A stretch of 64,000 nt of DNA from Actinomyces sp. oral taxon 170 str. F0386 (GTDB lineage: Bacteria > Actinomycetota > Actinomycetes > Actinomycetales > Actinomycetaceae). Below are positions 37,651-46,126 of this stretch, one piece after another; the stretch's first letter is position 1, and every line of letters begins with the position of its first letter. The position numbers and the translations under genes are program-made. The notes under the pieces are model-generated. The model made no database searches and was not told the DNA's origin. It saw only the letters and a list, made by a program, of their open reading frames with translations. The stretch lies in NCBI RefSeq assembly GCF_000195595.1, contig NZ_GL882530.1, positions 20,425 through 84,424 of the forward strand, given 5' to 3'.

Positions 37651-40575
37651 ATGAACGCGATGAACTCCCTCTTCGGTGCCCTGCCCATGCCCGGCTCCAG
37701 CGGTGCGGCCACGCCGCCGCCCGAGGCCGCGCTGCCCGCCCTCATTCCCGCCGGTGGCTCCTTCGACGACGACTCCTGGGCCGACGTCGAGGCGCCCGAG
37801 GAGGACTGGGGCCCCGAGGACGCCCCGCCCCCCGAGGACGAGGCCGCCGCGGCCCCCACCTGGGAGGAGCGTCAGGACGAGGTCTCCGCCCTGGTCGCCC
37901 GGGCCCAAGCCAATGCCGCCGCGGCCCGGGCCCGAGCCGACGGCGCCGCGCCGTCGGGCCACGTCTCCGGCCCGGCCTGGGGCGTCACAGTCTCAGACCC
38001 GGCCGAGCTGCTCTCCGGCCTCAACCCCGCCCAGGAGGCCGCCGTCACCCACGTCGGCGCGCCGCTGCTCATCATCGCCGGTGCGGGTTCGGGCAAGACC
38101 CGGGTCCTCACCCACCGCATCGCCCACCTCATCGCCACCGGCCGCGCCCGCCCCGGCGAGATCCTGGCCATCACCTTCACCAACAAGGCCGCCGCCGAGA
38201 TGCGCGAACGCGTCACCGCCCTGGTGGGCCCCGCCGGCGAGCGCATGTGGGTCTCCACCTTCCACTCCGCCTGCGTGCGCATCCTGCGCCGCGAGCACGA
38301 GGCCGCCGGCCTGCGCTCCACCTTCTCCATCTACGACGCCGCCGACTCCACCCGCCTCATCACCCTCATCGTGCGCGAGCTGGGCATCGACCCCAAGCGC
38401 TTCACCCCCAAGACCTTCGCCAACCGCATTTCCGACCTCAAGAACGAGCTCATCACCCCGGCCCAGTTCGCCGAGCGCGCCGTCACCTCCAACCCCCTCG
38501 AGCGCCACCTCGCCGAGGTCTACCGCGCCTACGCCGAGCGCCTGAGCGCCGCCAACGCCCTGGACTTCGACGACATCATCATGCGCACCGTCACCCTGCT
38601 CCAGACCCGCCCGGCCGTGGCCGAGATGTACCGGCGCCGCTTCCGCCACATCCTGGTCGACGAGTACCAGGACACCAACCACGCCCAATACGTTCTCGTG
38701 CGCGAGCTCGTCGGCGGCCCCGGCACCTCCGGGGCGGGCTCGGCCCTGCCCCCGGGCGAGCTCACCGTCGTCGGCGACTCCGACCAGTCCATCTACGCCT
38801 TCCGCGGCGCCACCATCCGCAACATCGAGGAGTTCGAGGAGGACTACCCGGCGGCGCGCACCATCCTGCTGGAGCAGAACTACCGCTCCACCCAGAACAT
38901 CCTCTCGGCCGCCAACGCCGTCATCTCCCGCAACAGCGGCCGACGCGAGAAGAACCTGTGGACCGCCGCCGGCGACGGCGCCCCCATCACCGGCTACGTC
39001 GCCGACTCCGAGCACGACGAGGCCCGCTGGATCAGCCAGGAGATCGACCGCCTGTCCGATGAGCACGGCGTGCACCCCCGCGACATCGCCGTCTTCTACC
39101 GCACCAATGCTCAGTCCCGGGCCCTCGAAGAGGCCTTCATGCGCGCCGGCCAGCCCTATAAGGTCATCGGCGGCACACGCTTCTACGACCGCCGCGAGAT
39201 CAAGGACGCCATCGCCTACCTGCGCGCCGTCGACAATCCCGACGACGACGTCAACCTGCGCCGCATCCTCAACGTCCCCAAGCGCGGCCTGGGTGACAAG
39301 GCCGAGGGCGCTCTGGCCGAGCACGCCGCCCGCTACTCCGTCTCCTTCGGGCAGGCCGTCGCCGACGCCGCCGGAGCACCCCGCGAGGCGCAGGCCGACG
39401 AGACGGGTGTGGCCGGCGAACCCGACGGGCTGGCCCCGTCCGTCACCGAGGCCGGCGAGCCGCCCGAGGTCGAGGGCCTGACCACCCGGGCACGCAACCA
39501 GGTGCGCGGCTTCCACGAGCTGCTCACCACCCTGCGCCACATGGTCACTGCCGGCGACGGCGTCGCCGACATCCTCGACTCCGCCCTGGACGCCTCGGGT
39601 TACCTCGCCGAGCTGCGCGCCAGCGACGACCCCCAGGACGCCACCCGCGTGGAGAACCTCGCCGAGCTCCACTCCGTGGCCAGCGACTTCCAGGCCGCCA
39701 ACCCCGACGGAACCCTGGCCGACTTCCTCGAACGCGTCTCGCTCGTGGCCGACTCCGACCAGCTCCCGCCCAGCGCCGACCTCGAGGACGAGGACGCCCG
39801 GCGGGCCGAGGAGCAGGGCCAGATCACCCTCATGACCGTCCACACCGCCAAGGGGCTGGAGTTCCCGATCGTCTTCGTCACCGGCATGGAGGACGGCACC
39901 TTTCCCCACACCCGCTCCCTGGCCGAGGAGACCGAGCTCGCCGAGGAGCGGCGCCTGGCCTACGTGGCCCTCACCCGAGCCCGCGAGCGCCTCTACCTCA
40001 CCCGCGCCGCCGTGCGCTCGGCCTGGGGCGCCGCCAACGCCATGCCCGCCTCCCGCTTCCTCGACGACGTGCCCGCAGAGACCATCGACTGGAAGCGCCT
40101 GGCCTCCTCCATGGAGGCGCTGCGCGGCGGCGGCACCGGTTGGGGGAGCAGCTGGGGCGAGGGCGGATTCGGCTCGGGCGGGCGGCGCTCGGGCGGCTCC
40201 CGGCAGGACTCCTACTCCGACGACGATGACTTCGCCCCACCTGTGGGGGGAGGCGCCAAGCGCTCGGGCAAGCTGGGGCGCGTGGAGACCGCCCAGGACC
40301 GGGCCGCCAAACGCGCCTCCGCCCGCCTCGAGGCCCGCGGCAAGCAGGGCACCGCCTCACCGACCGGGGAGGCCGCGGTCTCGGAGGACCTGCCCGCGGC
40401 CGTGGCCGGGCTTCGGATCAGTGACCAGGTGCGCCACGACTCCTACGGGGTGGGCACCGTCGTCGGCCTGGAGGGCAAGGGACGGTCCCTGACCGCCCGC
40501 GTCGAGTTCGTCATCGACGGCGCCCCCGCCACCAAGCGCCTCATCCTGCGCTACGCCCCCGTGGCCAAGATCTGA
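37651..40575 (+). CDS. pcrA: ATP-dependent DNA helicase PcrA/UvrD1
   Basis: A superfamily 1A helicase in DNA repair and replication restart. Motifs run in order: GAGSGKTRVLTHRI (I), FTNKAAAEMRERV (Ia), LVDEYQDTNHAQY (II), VVGDSDQSIYAFRGA (III), VMTVHTAKGLEFP-type segment (V) and YVALTRARERLYLTR (VI). A C-terminal Tudor-like RNA polymerase contact domain is seen as ISDQVRHDSYGVGTVVGLEG. The length is 974 residues, including a 110-residue Pro/Ala/acidic N-terminal extension before the helicase core. ATG 37651 is favoured by the TAGGCT box; GTG 37618 and ATG 37660 remain possible. Confidence 0.95.
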   Translation: MNAMNSLFGALPMPGSSGAATPPPEAALPALIPAGGSFDDDSWADVEAPEEDWGPEDAPPPEDEAAAAPTWEERQDEVSALVARAQANAAAARARADGAAPSGHVSGPAWGVTVSDPAELLSGLNPAQEAAVTHVGAPLLIIAGAGSGKTRVLTHRIAHLIATGRARPGEILAITFTNKAAAEMRERVTALVGPAGERMWVSTFHSACVRILRREHEAAGLRSTFSIYDAADSTRLITLIVRELGIDPKRFTPKTFANRISDLKNELITPAQFAERAVTSNPLERHLAEVYRAYAERLSAANALDFDDIIMRTVTLLQTRPAVAEMYRRRFRHILVDEYQDTNHAQYVLVRELVGGPGTSGAGSALPPGELTVVGDSDQSIYAFRGATIRNIEEFEEDYPAARTILLEQNYRSTQNILSAANAVISRNSGRREKNLWTAAGDGAPITGYVADSEHDEARWISQEIDRLSDEHGVHPRDIAVFYRTNAQSRALEEAFMRAGQPYKVIGGTRFYDRREIKDAIAYLRAVDNPDDDVNLRRILNVPKRGLGDKAEGALAEHAARYSVSFGQAVADAAGAPREAQADETGVAGEPDGLAPSVTEAGEPPEVEGLTTRARNQVRGFHELLTTLRHMVTAGDGVADILDSALDASGYLAELRASDDPQDATRVENLAELHSVASDFQAANPDGTLADFLERVSLVADSDQLPPSADLEDEDARRAEEQGQITLMTVHTAKGLEFPIVFVTGMEDGTFPHTRSLAEETELAEERRLAYVALTRARERLYLTRAAVRSAWGAANAMPASRFLDDVPAETIDWKRLASSMEALRGGGTGWGSSWGEGGFGSGGRRSGGSRQDSYSDDDDFAPPVGGGAKRSGKLGRVETAQDRAAKRASARLEARGKQGTASPTGEAAVSEDLPAAVAGLRISDQVRHDSYGVGTVVGLEGKGRSLTARVEFVIDGAPATKRLILRYAPVAKI

Positions 40576-40656
40576 CGGTCCAGGCTCTCGCAGCAGCAGG
40601 TACTCTTCCTCGCGGCGCATGAGGCGTGACGCGCGTCGGGAAGGAAACGCTGGTTT

Positions 40657-41652
40657 ATGAGCACTTCCATGAATTCTCCCGCCCCGGTGTCAGAGCCCCA
40701 TTCCGGCAGTTTCCTGGACCGGCTCATTCCGGTCAGTCCCCGGTGGCGTATCCCTCCGCGAAAGGCGGATCGCTCTGGACGGCTTCAGCTCGTGATCGGC
40801 CTTGCGCTCTTTCTTGGTTCTCTGGCGATCCCCGCGCTTCTGCTATGGATCGCTGGTTTTGCGCCGTTTAATGCAGGTGGTGACCTTGTGTCCCTCAGTT
40901 CGTGCGCCACCATGATCATGGATGTTGTGGACGCTGTCGTCTCCGTAGTTGGGTACTGGCTGCTGGTGCACTTCGTCGGTGGGAGACCCGTCATTGAACT
41001 CGGCGGGCGCGGGGCAGCGCTGCGCGAGTTCTCGGTCGGCCTCGCTATCGGAGCGCTGCTCATGTCCGCCGTCATTGCGATTCTGGCCCTGATCGGCTTC
41101 TACCATGTGGTGGACGTCGGCTGGAGCATGGGAGTCGTCACCGATCTGGGAGCCGGAGTTTCTGTCGGAGTCGCCGAGGAGATCTTCTTCCGGGGTATCC
41201 TGCTGCGACTCCGACTCATCGAGGGCAGGTTGGGGACGTGGTGGGCGCTGGCCATCACCTCGACCCTCTTCGGTGCCGCGCACTTGGGCAACTCTCACGC
41301 CACAGTCTTCGGCGCAGTGGCGATCGCGTTGGAGGCGGGCATCCTGCTGGGTGCGTGCTACCTGCTCACCCGGCGCCTGTGGATGGCGATCGGGGTGCAC
41401 ATCGCCTGGAACTTCGTTCAGGGCGGCATCTTCGGCATCGGAGCGGGGCGTGGACTCATCAAGGCCCGTCTCACTGGTCCCGACCTGCTCACCGGTGGTG
41501 CCATGGGGATCGAGGGGTCCGTTGTCGCGGTCGTGTTGTGTGCGGCGTCCGGACTGGCCGTGCTGGTCGCGGTCCGCCGGCGCGGACTCATCGTCCCGCC
41601 CTGCTGGCGCCGCCCGGTTCAGGCCGCACTGGACAGCACGCAGCCGGCCTAG
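40657..41652 (+). CDS. CPBP-family intramembrane metalloprotease 1
   Basis: A 331-residue polytopic protein with the CPBP/Abi motifs: EEIFFRGILLRLR (motif 1), FGAAHLGNSHA (motif 2) and GVHIAWNFVQGG (motif 3). About eight hydrophobic helices surround these. Family members are Rce1-like proteases; in bacteria some are immunity proteins for bacteriocins. No bacteriocin gene is visible nearby. ATG 40657 is the first clear start. It lies behind pcrA but is separated by 81 bases. Confidence 0.85.
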   Translation: MSTSMNSPAPVSEPHSGSFLDRLIPVSPRWRIPPRKADRSGRLQLVIGLALFLGSLAIPALLLWIAGFAPFNAGGDLVSLSSCATMIMDVVDAVVSVVGYWLLVHFVGGRPVIELGGRGAALREFSVGLAIGALLMSAVIAILALIGFYHVVDVGWSMGVVTDLGAGVSVGVAEEIFFRGILLRLRLIEGRLGTWWALAITSTLFGAAHLGNSHATVFGAVAIALEAGILLGACYLLTRRLWMAIGVHIAWNFVQGGIFGIGAGRGLIKARLTGPDLLTGGAMGIEGSVVAVVLCAASGLAVLVAVRRRGLIVPPCWRRPVQAALDSTQPA

Positions 41653-41687
41653 GGTCTGTTGTGAAAATAGGATGGAGCACCTTGTGT

Positions 41688-41747
41688 TCGTACCTTAGGG
41701 CGCGCGTTCGTACCCTTTACCCTTCGAACGCGAGGCATAAGGTACGA
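41688..41747. repeat. Nested inverted repeats between convergent genes
   Basis: TCGTACCTTA (41688-41697) pairs with TAAGGTACGA (41738-41747); inside it CGCGTTCG (41703-41710) pairs with CGAACGCG (41725-41732). GTTCGTACC also occurs twice as a direct repeat, exactly 20 bases apart (41686 and 41706). It lies between convergent genes, so it may be a two-way terminator; the even spacing is also compatible with a protein-binding array. Confidence 0.5.
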
Positions 41748-41799
41748 CCGCGACGTCGAGCACCACGGACGGTGACGGCTCGAGCGGGCCGCGACCGGA

Positions 41800-42519
41800 T
41801 CAGCTGCGAGCAGGCACCAGGCGCACGGCCCGCCGCTCGGCCCGGAAGTCGTTGACCGGGGCGTCGGAGGCGTAGCCCAGGGCGAAGCCGGTGATGAGAC
41901 GGTAGTCGGCCGGCGCCTCGAACTCGGCGTCGAAGGGGCGGCGCCAGGTGGCCAGGACTCCCAGGGGGCAGGAGTCGACACCGTGGGCCTTGGCCGACAG
42001 GAACAGGGTCTGGAGCATGATTCCGGCGTCGAGCGCGGCGAAGGGCATGAGGCCCTTGTGGACCAGGACGAAACCGATGACCGGTGCGCCGAAGGCCTCG
42101 CAGTTGCGGCGGACGGCCGCGTCGCGGGCCTTGCGGTCGTCTCTCGCGATGCCCATGTGCGCGTACAGCTGACTGCCGACGGCCTGGGAGTGGGGCAGCA
42201 GGTCCGCTGGGTGGGGCGCCCAGGTCCGGTAGTCGCCGTCGGGTGCCTTACCGCTCAGGGCCAGGCGGACCATGGCGCCGCGCTTCTTGTGCTGGACCGG
42301 GAGGGTCACGTCGAACTCGGCGATGTAGGCGGCGCGCAGTCGGTCTGCCCGCTCCCCGGTGGCCAGCGCCAGCATGAAGGGCCGAGTGTTCGACCAGCTC
42401 GGGGCCTGACGGGTATCCTCCAGGATCTCCTCGACGATCTCAGTCGCTACGGGATCCGGTCGGAAGTCCCGCACGGAGTACCGGGCGGCGGCCAGCTCGG
42501 AGAAGGCATCGGGATTCAT
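41800..42519 (-). CDS. Nitroreductase-family flavoprotein 1
   Basis: A 239-residue FMN-dependent reductase. The family start RYSVRDFRPDPV with SVRDF, then APSWSNTRPFMLAL, a helix around LDAGIMLQTLFLSAKAHGVDSCPLG (split across the dimer interface) and the end GFALGYASD. It may reduce nitroaromatics or quinones; the substrate is unknown. ATG at 42519. It stands alone, convergent with the CPBP gene across the nested repeats. Confidence 0.87.
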   Translation of the reverse strand: MNPDAFSELAAARYSVRDFRPDPVATEIVEEILEDTRQAPSWSNTRPFMLALATGERADRLRAAYIAEFDVTLPVQHKKRGAMVRLALSGKAPDGDYRTWAPHPADLLPHSQAVGSQLYAHMGIARDDRKARDAAVRRNCEAFGAPVIGFVLVHKGLMPFAALDAGIMLQTLFLSAKAHGVDSCPLGVLATWRRPFDAEFEAPADYRLITGFALGYASDAPVNDFRAERRAVRLVPARS

Positions 42520-42614
42520 GGTGGCGGCTCCCTGAAAAGGTGACGGTACTGGTGCTCGGGGCCGTTTGCGGCGCAGCCTCAGTCTTGGGTGTGACGCGGC
42601 GTCGTACGCAAGCG

Positions 42615-43259
42615 TTACGACTGATGTCGGGGCCCGAAGGTGGAGTCGTTCAGCTGGCGCAGGACCCGGGCCGGGTTACCCACCGCGAGGCTGCCGGCGG
42701 GAACGTCCTTGGTGACCACCGAGCCCGCGCCGATGACGCAGTTGTCCCCGATGGTCACGCCGGGGCAGACGATGACCCCGCCGCCCAGCCACACGTTGTC
42801 GCCGATCGTGATGGGGTCGGCCGCCTCCAGGGAGCAGGCGCGCGGCGTCGGCTCCAGGGGGTGGACCGAGGTGAGCAGCTGGACGTTGGGGCCGATCTGG
42901 CAGTGGGCACCGATACGGATCTCCACGACGTCGAGCGCCACGAGCCCGTAGTTGGCGAAGGTCCCCTCGCCCACGGTGATGTTGTCCCCGTAGTCCACGC
43001 GCACCGGCGGCAGGAGACGCACCTTGTCACCCAGGCCCGGGATCGCCGAGCGCAGCAGGTCCCAGCAGTCCTCCTCACCCTCGGCGAAGGCCCGCTCGAA
43101 GCGGTAGAGCATTTTGCGGGCGTGCGCTGCGATCCTGGCGCTGTCCGGGTCGTCGGAGACGTACCAGTCGCCGGCGAGCATGCGCTCGCGGTTGGTGCGA
43201 TTGTCACCGACGAAGTAGGGCTCGGCCTCGGGGAAACGGGGGGAGGGATTCTCGCTCAT
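42615..43259 (-). CDS. Maltose/galactoside O-acetyltransferase-like protein
   Basis: A 214-residue left-handed beta-helix acetyltransferase. The N-terminal Mac domain includes RERMLAGDWYVSDDPD; the hexapeptide repeats include VDYGDNITVGEGTFANYGL, IGAHCQIGPNV and IGDNVWLGGGVIVCPG, with the catalytic His in TSVHPLEP. It transfers acetyl from acetyl-CoA to a sugar such as maltose, probably to remove unusable sugars. It lies next to the alpha-glucosidase genes, which fits a carbohydrate role. Confidence 0.9.
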   Translation of the reverse strand: MSENPSPRFPEAEPYFVGDNRTNRERMLAGDWYVSDDPDSARIAAHARKMLYRFERAFAEGEEDCWDLLRSAIPGLGDKVRLLPPVRVDYGDNITVGEGTFANYGLVALDVVEIRIGAHCQIGPNVQLLTSVHPLEPTPRACSLEAADPITIGDNVWLGGGVIVCPGVTIGDNCVIGAGSVVTKDVPAGSLAVGNPARVLRQLNDSTFGPRHQS

Positions 43260-43335
43260 GACCGACAGCCTAGCCGCGGCCTGTGGCGCCGCCGGTCAGT
43301 GTGAGCTCATCCGCCAGAGTCGGTCCTTGCTCCGC

Positions 43336-45870
43336 TCAGGAGTGGGGGAGCACCTCGGCTACGGCGGCCCGCAGCGTCTCAGGCAGACCGAGGGATTCCA
43401 GCTCACCCAGGAGAGCAGTTCCGGGCAGCCCCCGCTGCAACGCGCCCCAGGCCAGGTCCTTGGCCAGGTACTCCACGCGCGCAGCATCCAGGATCTCGTG
43501 AACCTCCCTGCGCCAGTCGGCCGGTGACTGCGTCGCGCCGCGCAGCACCAGCTGGACGCCGTCGACCAGATCCTGGCGGCTCAACTCACCTAGGCGCACC
43601 AGTGTTCCGGCCCCCAAGGTGAAGCCGTCGCCGTCGACCTCCTCAACAATGAGTCGGCGTGCCTGATCGCCCACCCCCAGCCAGGCGCCCGTGGCTCGGC
43701 CGGCCAGAAGCCGTACCGTCACCATCCGTGAGTCCGGGACGACGTCGGCGGCTCCCTCCAGACGGATACGCAGCACAGCGTCCCCGCCGTCCTCGTTCTC
43801 GGTATCCGGCCAGGTCAGTGCCATGTGGGTGCGGGCGACCCGGTTCGGTCCGGGCTGGGCCGAGCCGTCGTCCTCCTCCAGGGTGAAGCTTCCCGAGCCT
43901 CCGGGCACGACGACGATCTCCAGCTCGCGCGGATTGTCCCCGGCCGCCTCCGCAAGGCTCCCGGCCAGCGGGATGACCGAGCCGGCCCGGGCCAGGACAC
44001 CGATGCGGTCCAGCGGGCGCGACAGGCTCAGCATGCGCCCGTGCCCGCCGGTGATGGCGTCATAACGGCGCCCCGTGGGCAGGTCGTACCAGATGCCGTC
44101 GGGCAGCCAGGTCAGCTCCCGTCCCAGGCCGGTGGCCTCGTCCAGGGGGGAGGTGAAGGGCACCACCAGCAGGTCCCCGAAGCAGAAGCTGCCCCGGTGC
44201 TCGTAGGCGGCCATCTCCCACGGGTGGTCGTGATAGATCGGGCGCACCGGTCCCACGCCCTCGCTCACCGATCGGCGTGCCCACGTGTACAGGTAGGGCA
44301 CGAGCCGGTGGCGCAGCCGCAGGTGCGCCTCCATCGTGGCGCGTGCATCACGCGAGTAGCGCCATGGCTCCTTGGAGGTGAAGCCCGAGTTCGACGAGTG
44401 CAGGCGGTTGATGGGGGAGAAGCAGCCCAGCTGGAACCATCGCGCCGCCATTGCGTCATCGCTGTGACCCAGCATGTGCCCGCCGATGTCGTTGGACCAC
44501 CAGAAGTAGCCGATATTGGCGGCCGTGGCCGTGAACCGCGGCTGGAAGCGCAGGGAGTCCCAGCTGATGATCGTGTCGCCGGAGAAGCCCACCGGGGTGC
44601 GGTGGCTCGAGGCATCGGCGAAGCGGGAGAAGGTCACCGGCCGACGCCGCTCCACACCGCCCGCCTCCGTCGGGCGCTCGCGGCCCGAGTCGAGGTAGTG
44701 GACGTGGTTGAGCATCCACAACGGATCCAGGTCGGGAACCGTCGTGGAGCCGCCCTGCTGCCAGTCCAGCCACCAGAAGTCGACGCCCTGGCCCTCCAGC
44801 CGGTGGTGGAGGCGCGAGAGGTAGGAGCCCATGAAGTCCCGGTCGGCGACGTTGAAGGGCACGTCCTCCCCACTGTCGGCGTCCAGGCCCAGGTCGGCGC
44901 AGACCTCCTTGTAGGCCTCCTCGTGGCGCCGCACCCCCTGGGCGGGGTGGACGTTGAGCGTGGTGAGCATGCCCCGCTCGTGCAGGTCCGCCAAGAAGGC
45001 GGCGGGGTCCGGGAAGAGCTCCCGGTTCCAGGTGTAGCCGGTCCAGCCCGTGCCGATCGCCGGGTCGATGTCGGTGAGGTGCCAGTCCATGTCGATGACG
45101 GCCACGGAGAAGGGCAGTTCCTCGGCGACGAAGCGGTCCATGAGCGCCAGGTACTCCCGACCGCTGTAGGGGTAGTAGCGGCTCCACCAGTTGCCCAGCA
45201 GCGCGCGCGGGATGAGGGGGCTCGGGCCGGTGAGGCGGAAGAAGTCTCGCAACGCCTCCCGGTAGTCCTGGCCGTATCCGAAGACGTAGAGGTCCTGTGC
45301 TCCGTCGCTCGGACGGTTGCCGGGTTCACGGCGCCGGACCCACTCGTCCTCGGTGAGCAGTAGTGAGGCTGAGTCGTCCAGGGCTGTGATGCCGCTCAGG
45401 CTCAGCAGTCCCGGGCTGAGGGTGACGGCGCCGTCGGCCTCATCAAGAGTGCGGGTAGTGCCGCCCAGGTTCGTCGGGAAGGTCTCGTCGGGGTCCCAGA
45501 CGTCGCCGTGGTGCCAGGTGCCGCCGTGGGCGTGGAGCGCCGTCGAGCGCAGCCTGACGCTGAGCCCGGACGGGGAGAAGCCCAGCGAGGGGACATGGAT
45601 CAGGTGCAGGTGTTCGGTGATGATCTCCAGGCGGTCCTCGCCCCGCACCACCCGGAACGATGGCGGCTCTCCGAGGTCGCGACTCACGACCAGCTGGGTG
45701 GCGGCGTCGGTGAACACGCCCGTGGGGGAGAGCTCCATGCGGATGAGTCGGGAGGTGAGCACTGTGAACCGGTAGTGGGACCCGACCGGCGACGACCCGA
45801 CGACGATCGCCTCCGGGCGAGCAGTGGCCGGACGTGGCGTGTCGGGAGCATCGGAGAGAGGAGAAACCAA
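43336..45870 (-). CDS. Glycoside hydrolase family 31 alpha-glucosidase
   Basis: An 844-residue enzyme. The catalytic domain contains WWSRYYPYSGREY, the nucleophile region DFWWLDWQQGG and the acid/base region VGFSGDTIISWDSLRF, with further landmarks WSNDIGGHM and RHRLVPYLYTWAR. Beta domains flank it. GH31 enzymes release glucose or xylose from alpha-linked ends. There is no signal peptide, so substrates must be imported. The start codon is a TTG at 45870 with GAAAGG upstream. It is divergent from a GH13 glucosidase, with a 256-base shared promoter region. Confidence 0.9.
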   Translation of the reverse strand: MVSPLSDAPDTPRPATARPEAIVVGSSPVGSHYRFTVLTSRLIRMELSPTGVFTDAATQLVVSRDLGEPPSFRVVRGEDRLEIITEHLHLIHVPSLGFSPSGLSVRLRSTALHAHGGTWHHGDVWDPDETFPTNLGGTTRTLDEADGAVTLSPGLLSLSGITALDDSASLLLTEDEWVRRREPGNRPSDGAQDLYVFGYGQDYREALRDFFRLTGPSPLIPRALLGNWWSRYYPYSGREYLALMDRFVAEELPFSVAVIDMDWHLTDIDPAIGTGWTGYTWNRELFPDPAAFLADLHERGMLTTLNVHPAQGVRRHEEAYKEVCADLGLDADSGEDVPFNVADRDFMGSYLSRLHHRLEGQGVDFWWLDWQQGGSTTVPDLDPLWMLNHVHYLDSGRERPTEAGGVERRRPVTFSRFADASSHRTPVGFSGDTIISWDSLRFQPRFTATAANIGYFWWSNDIGGHMLGHSDDAMAARWFQLGCFSPINRLHSSNSGFTSKEPWRYSRDARATMEAHLRLRHRLVPYLYTWARRSVSEGVGPVRPIYHDHPWEMAAYEHRGSFCFGDLLVVPFTSPLDEATGLGRELTWLPDGIWYDLPTGRRYDAITGGHGRMLSLSRPLDRIGVLARAGSVIPLAGSLAEAAGDNPRELEIVVVPGGSGSFTLEEDDGSAQPGPNRVARTHMALTWPDTENEDGGDAVLRIRLEGAADVVPDSRMVTVRLLAGRATGAWLGVGDQARRLIVEEVDGDGFTLGAGTLVRLGELSRQDLVDGVQLVLRGATQSPADWRREVHEILDAARVEYLAKDLAWGALQRGLPGTALLGELESLGLPETLRAAVAEVLPHS

Positions 45871-46126
45871 CGGTTAGCCTTTCGCAACAGGGTCATCACA
45901 GTGGCTATGACAGGGGTGGGGGGAGGCGGCGCCCGGGCCCAGGAGCGGGATCATCATAAACGGCCATGGTTCGCTGTGCGTTCTGACACAATCAGTGCTG
46001 GCAGGGTCGCTGCGTCGACTCCGACGGCGCAGCCGGGACAGACCCGGCGAGTCCCTGTCCGTAAGTCCGTCTCCATTCGCGATCGTCCCCTGTTCCCCTC
46101 TTCAAGCCGGTTGGAAGGAACCCACT

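Noticed and set aside
45871-46126. LacI-type operator between the divergent GH31 and GH13 genes
   Set aside because: Only an imperfect palindrome (GCTGCG...CGCAGC) is visible; not enough to call a regulator site.
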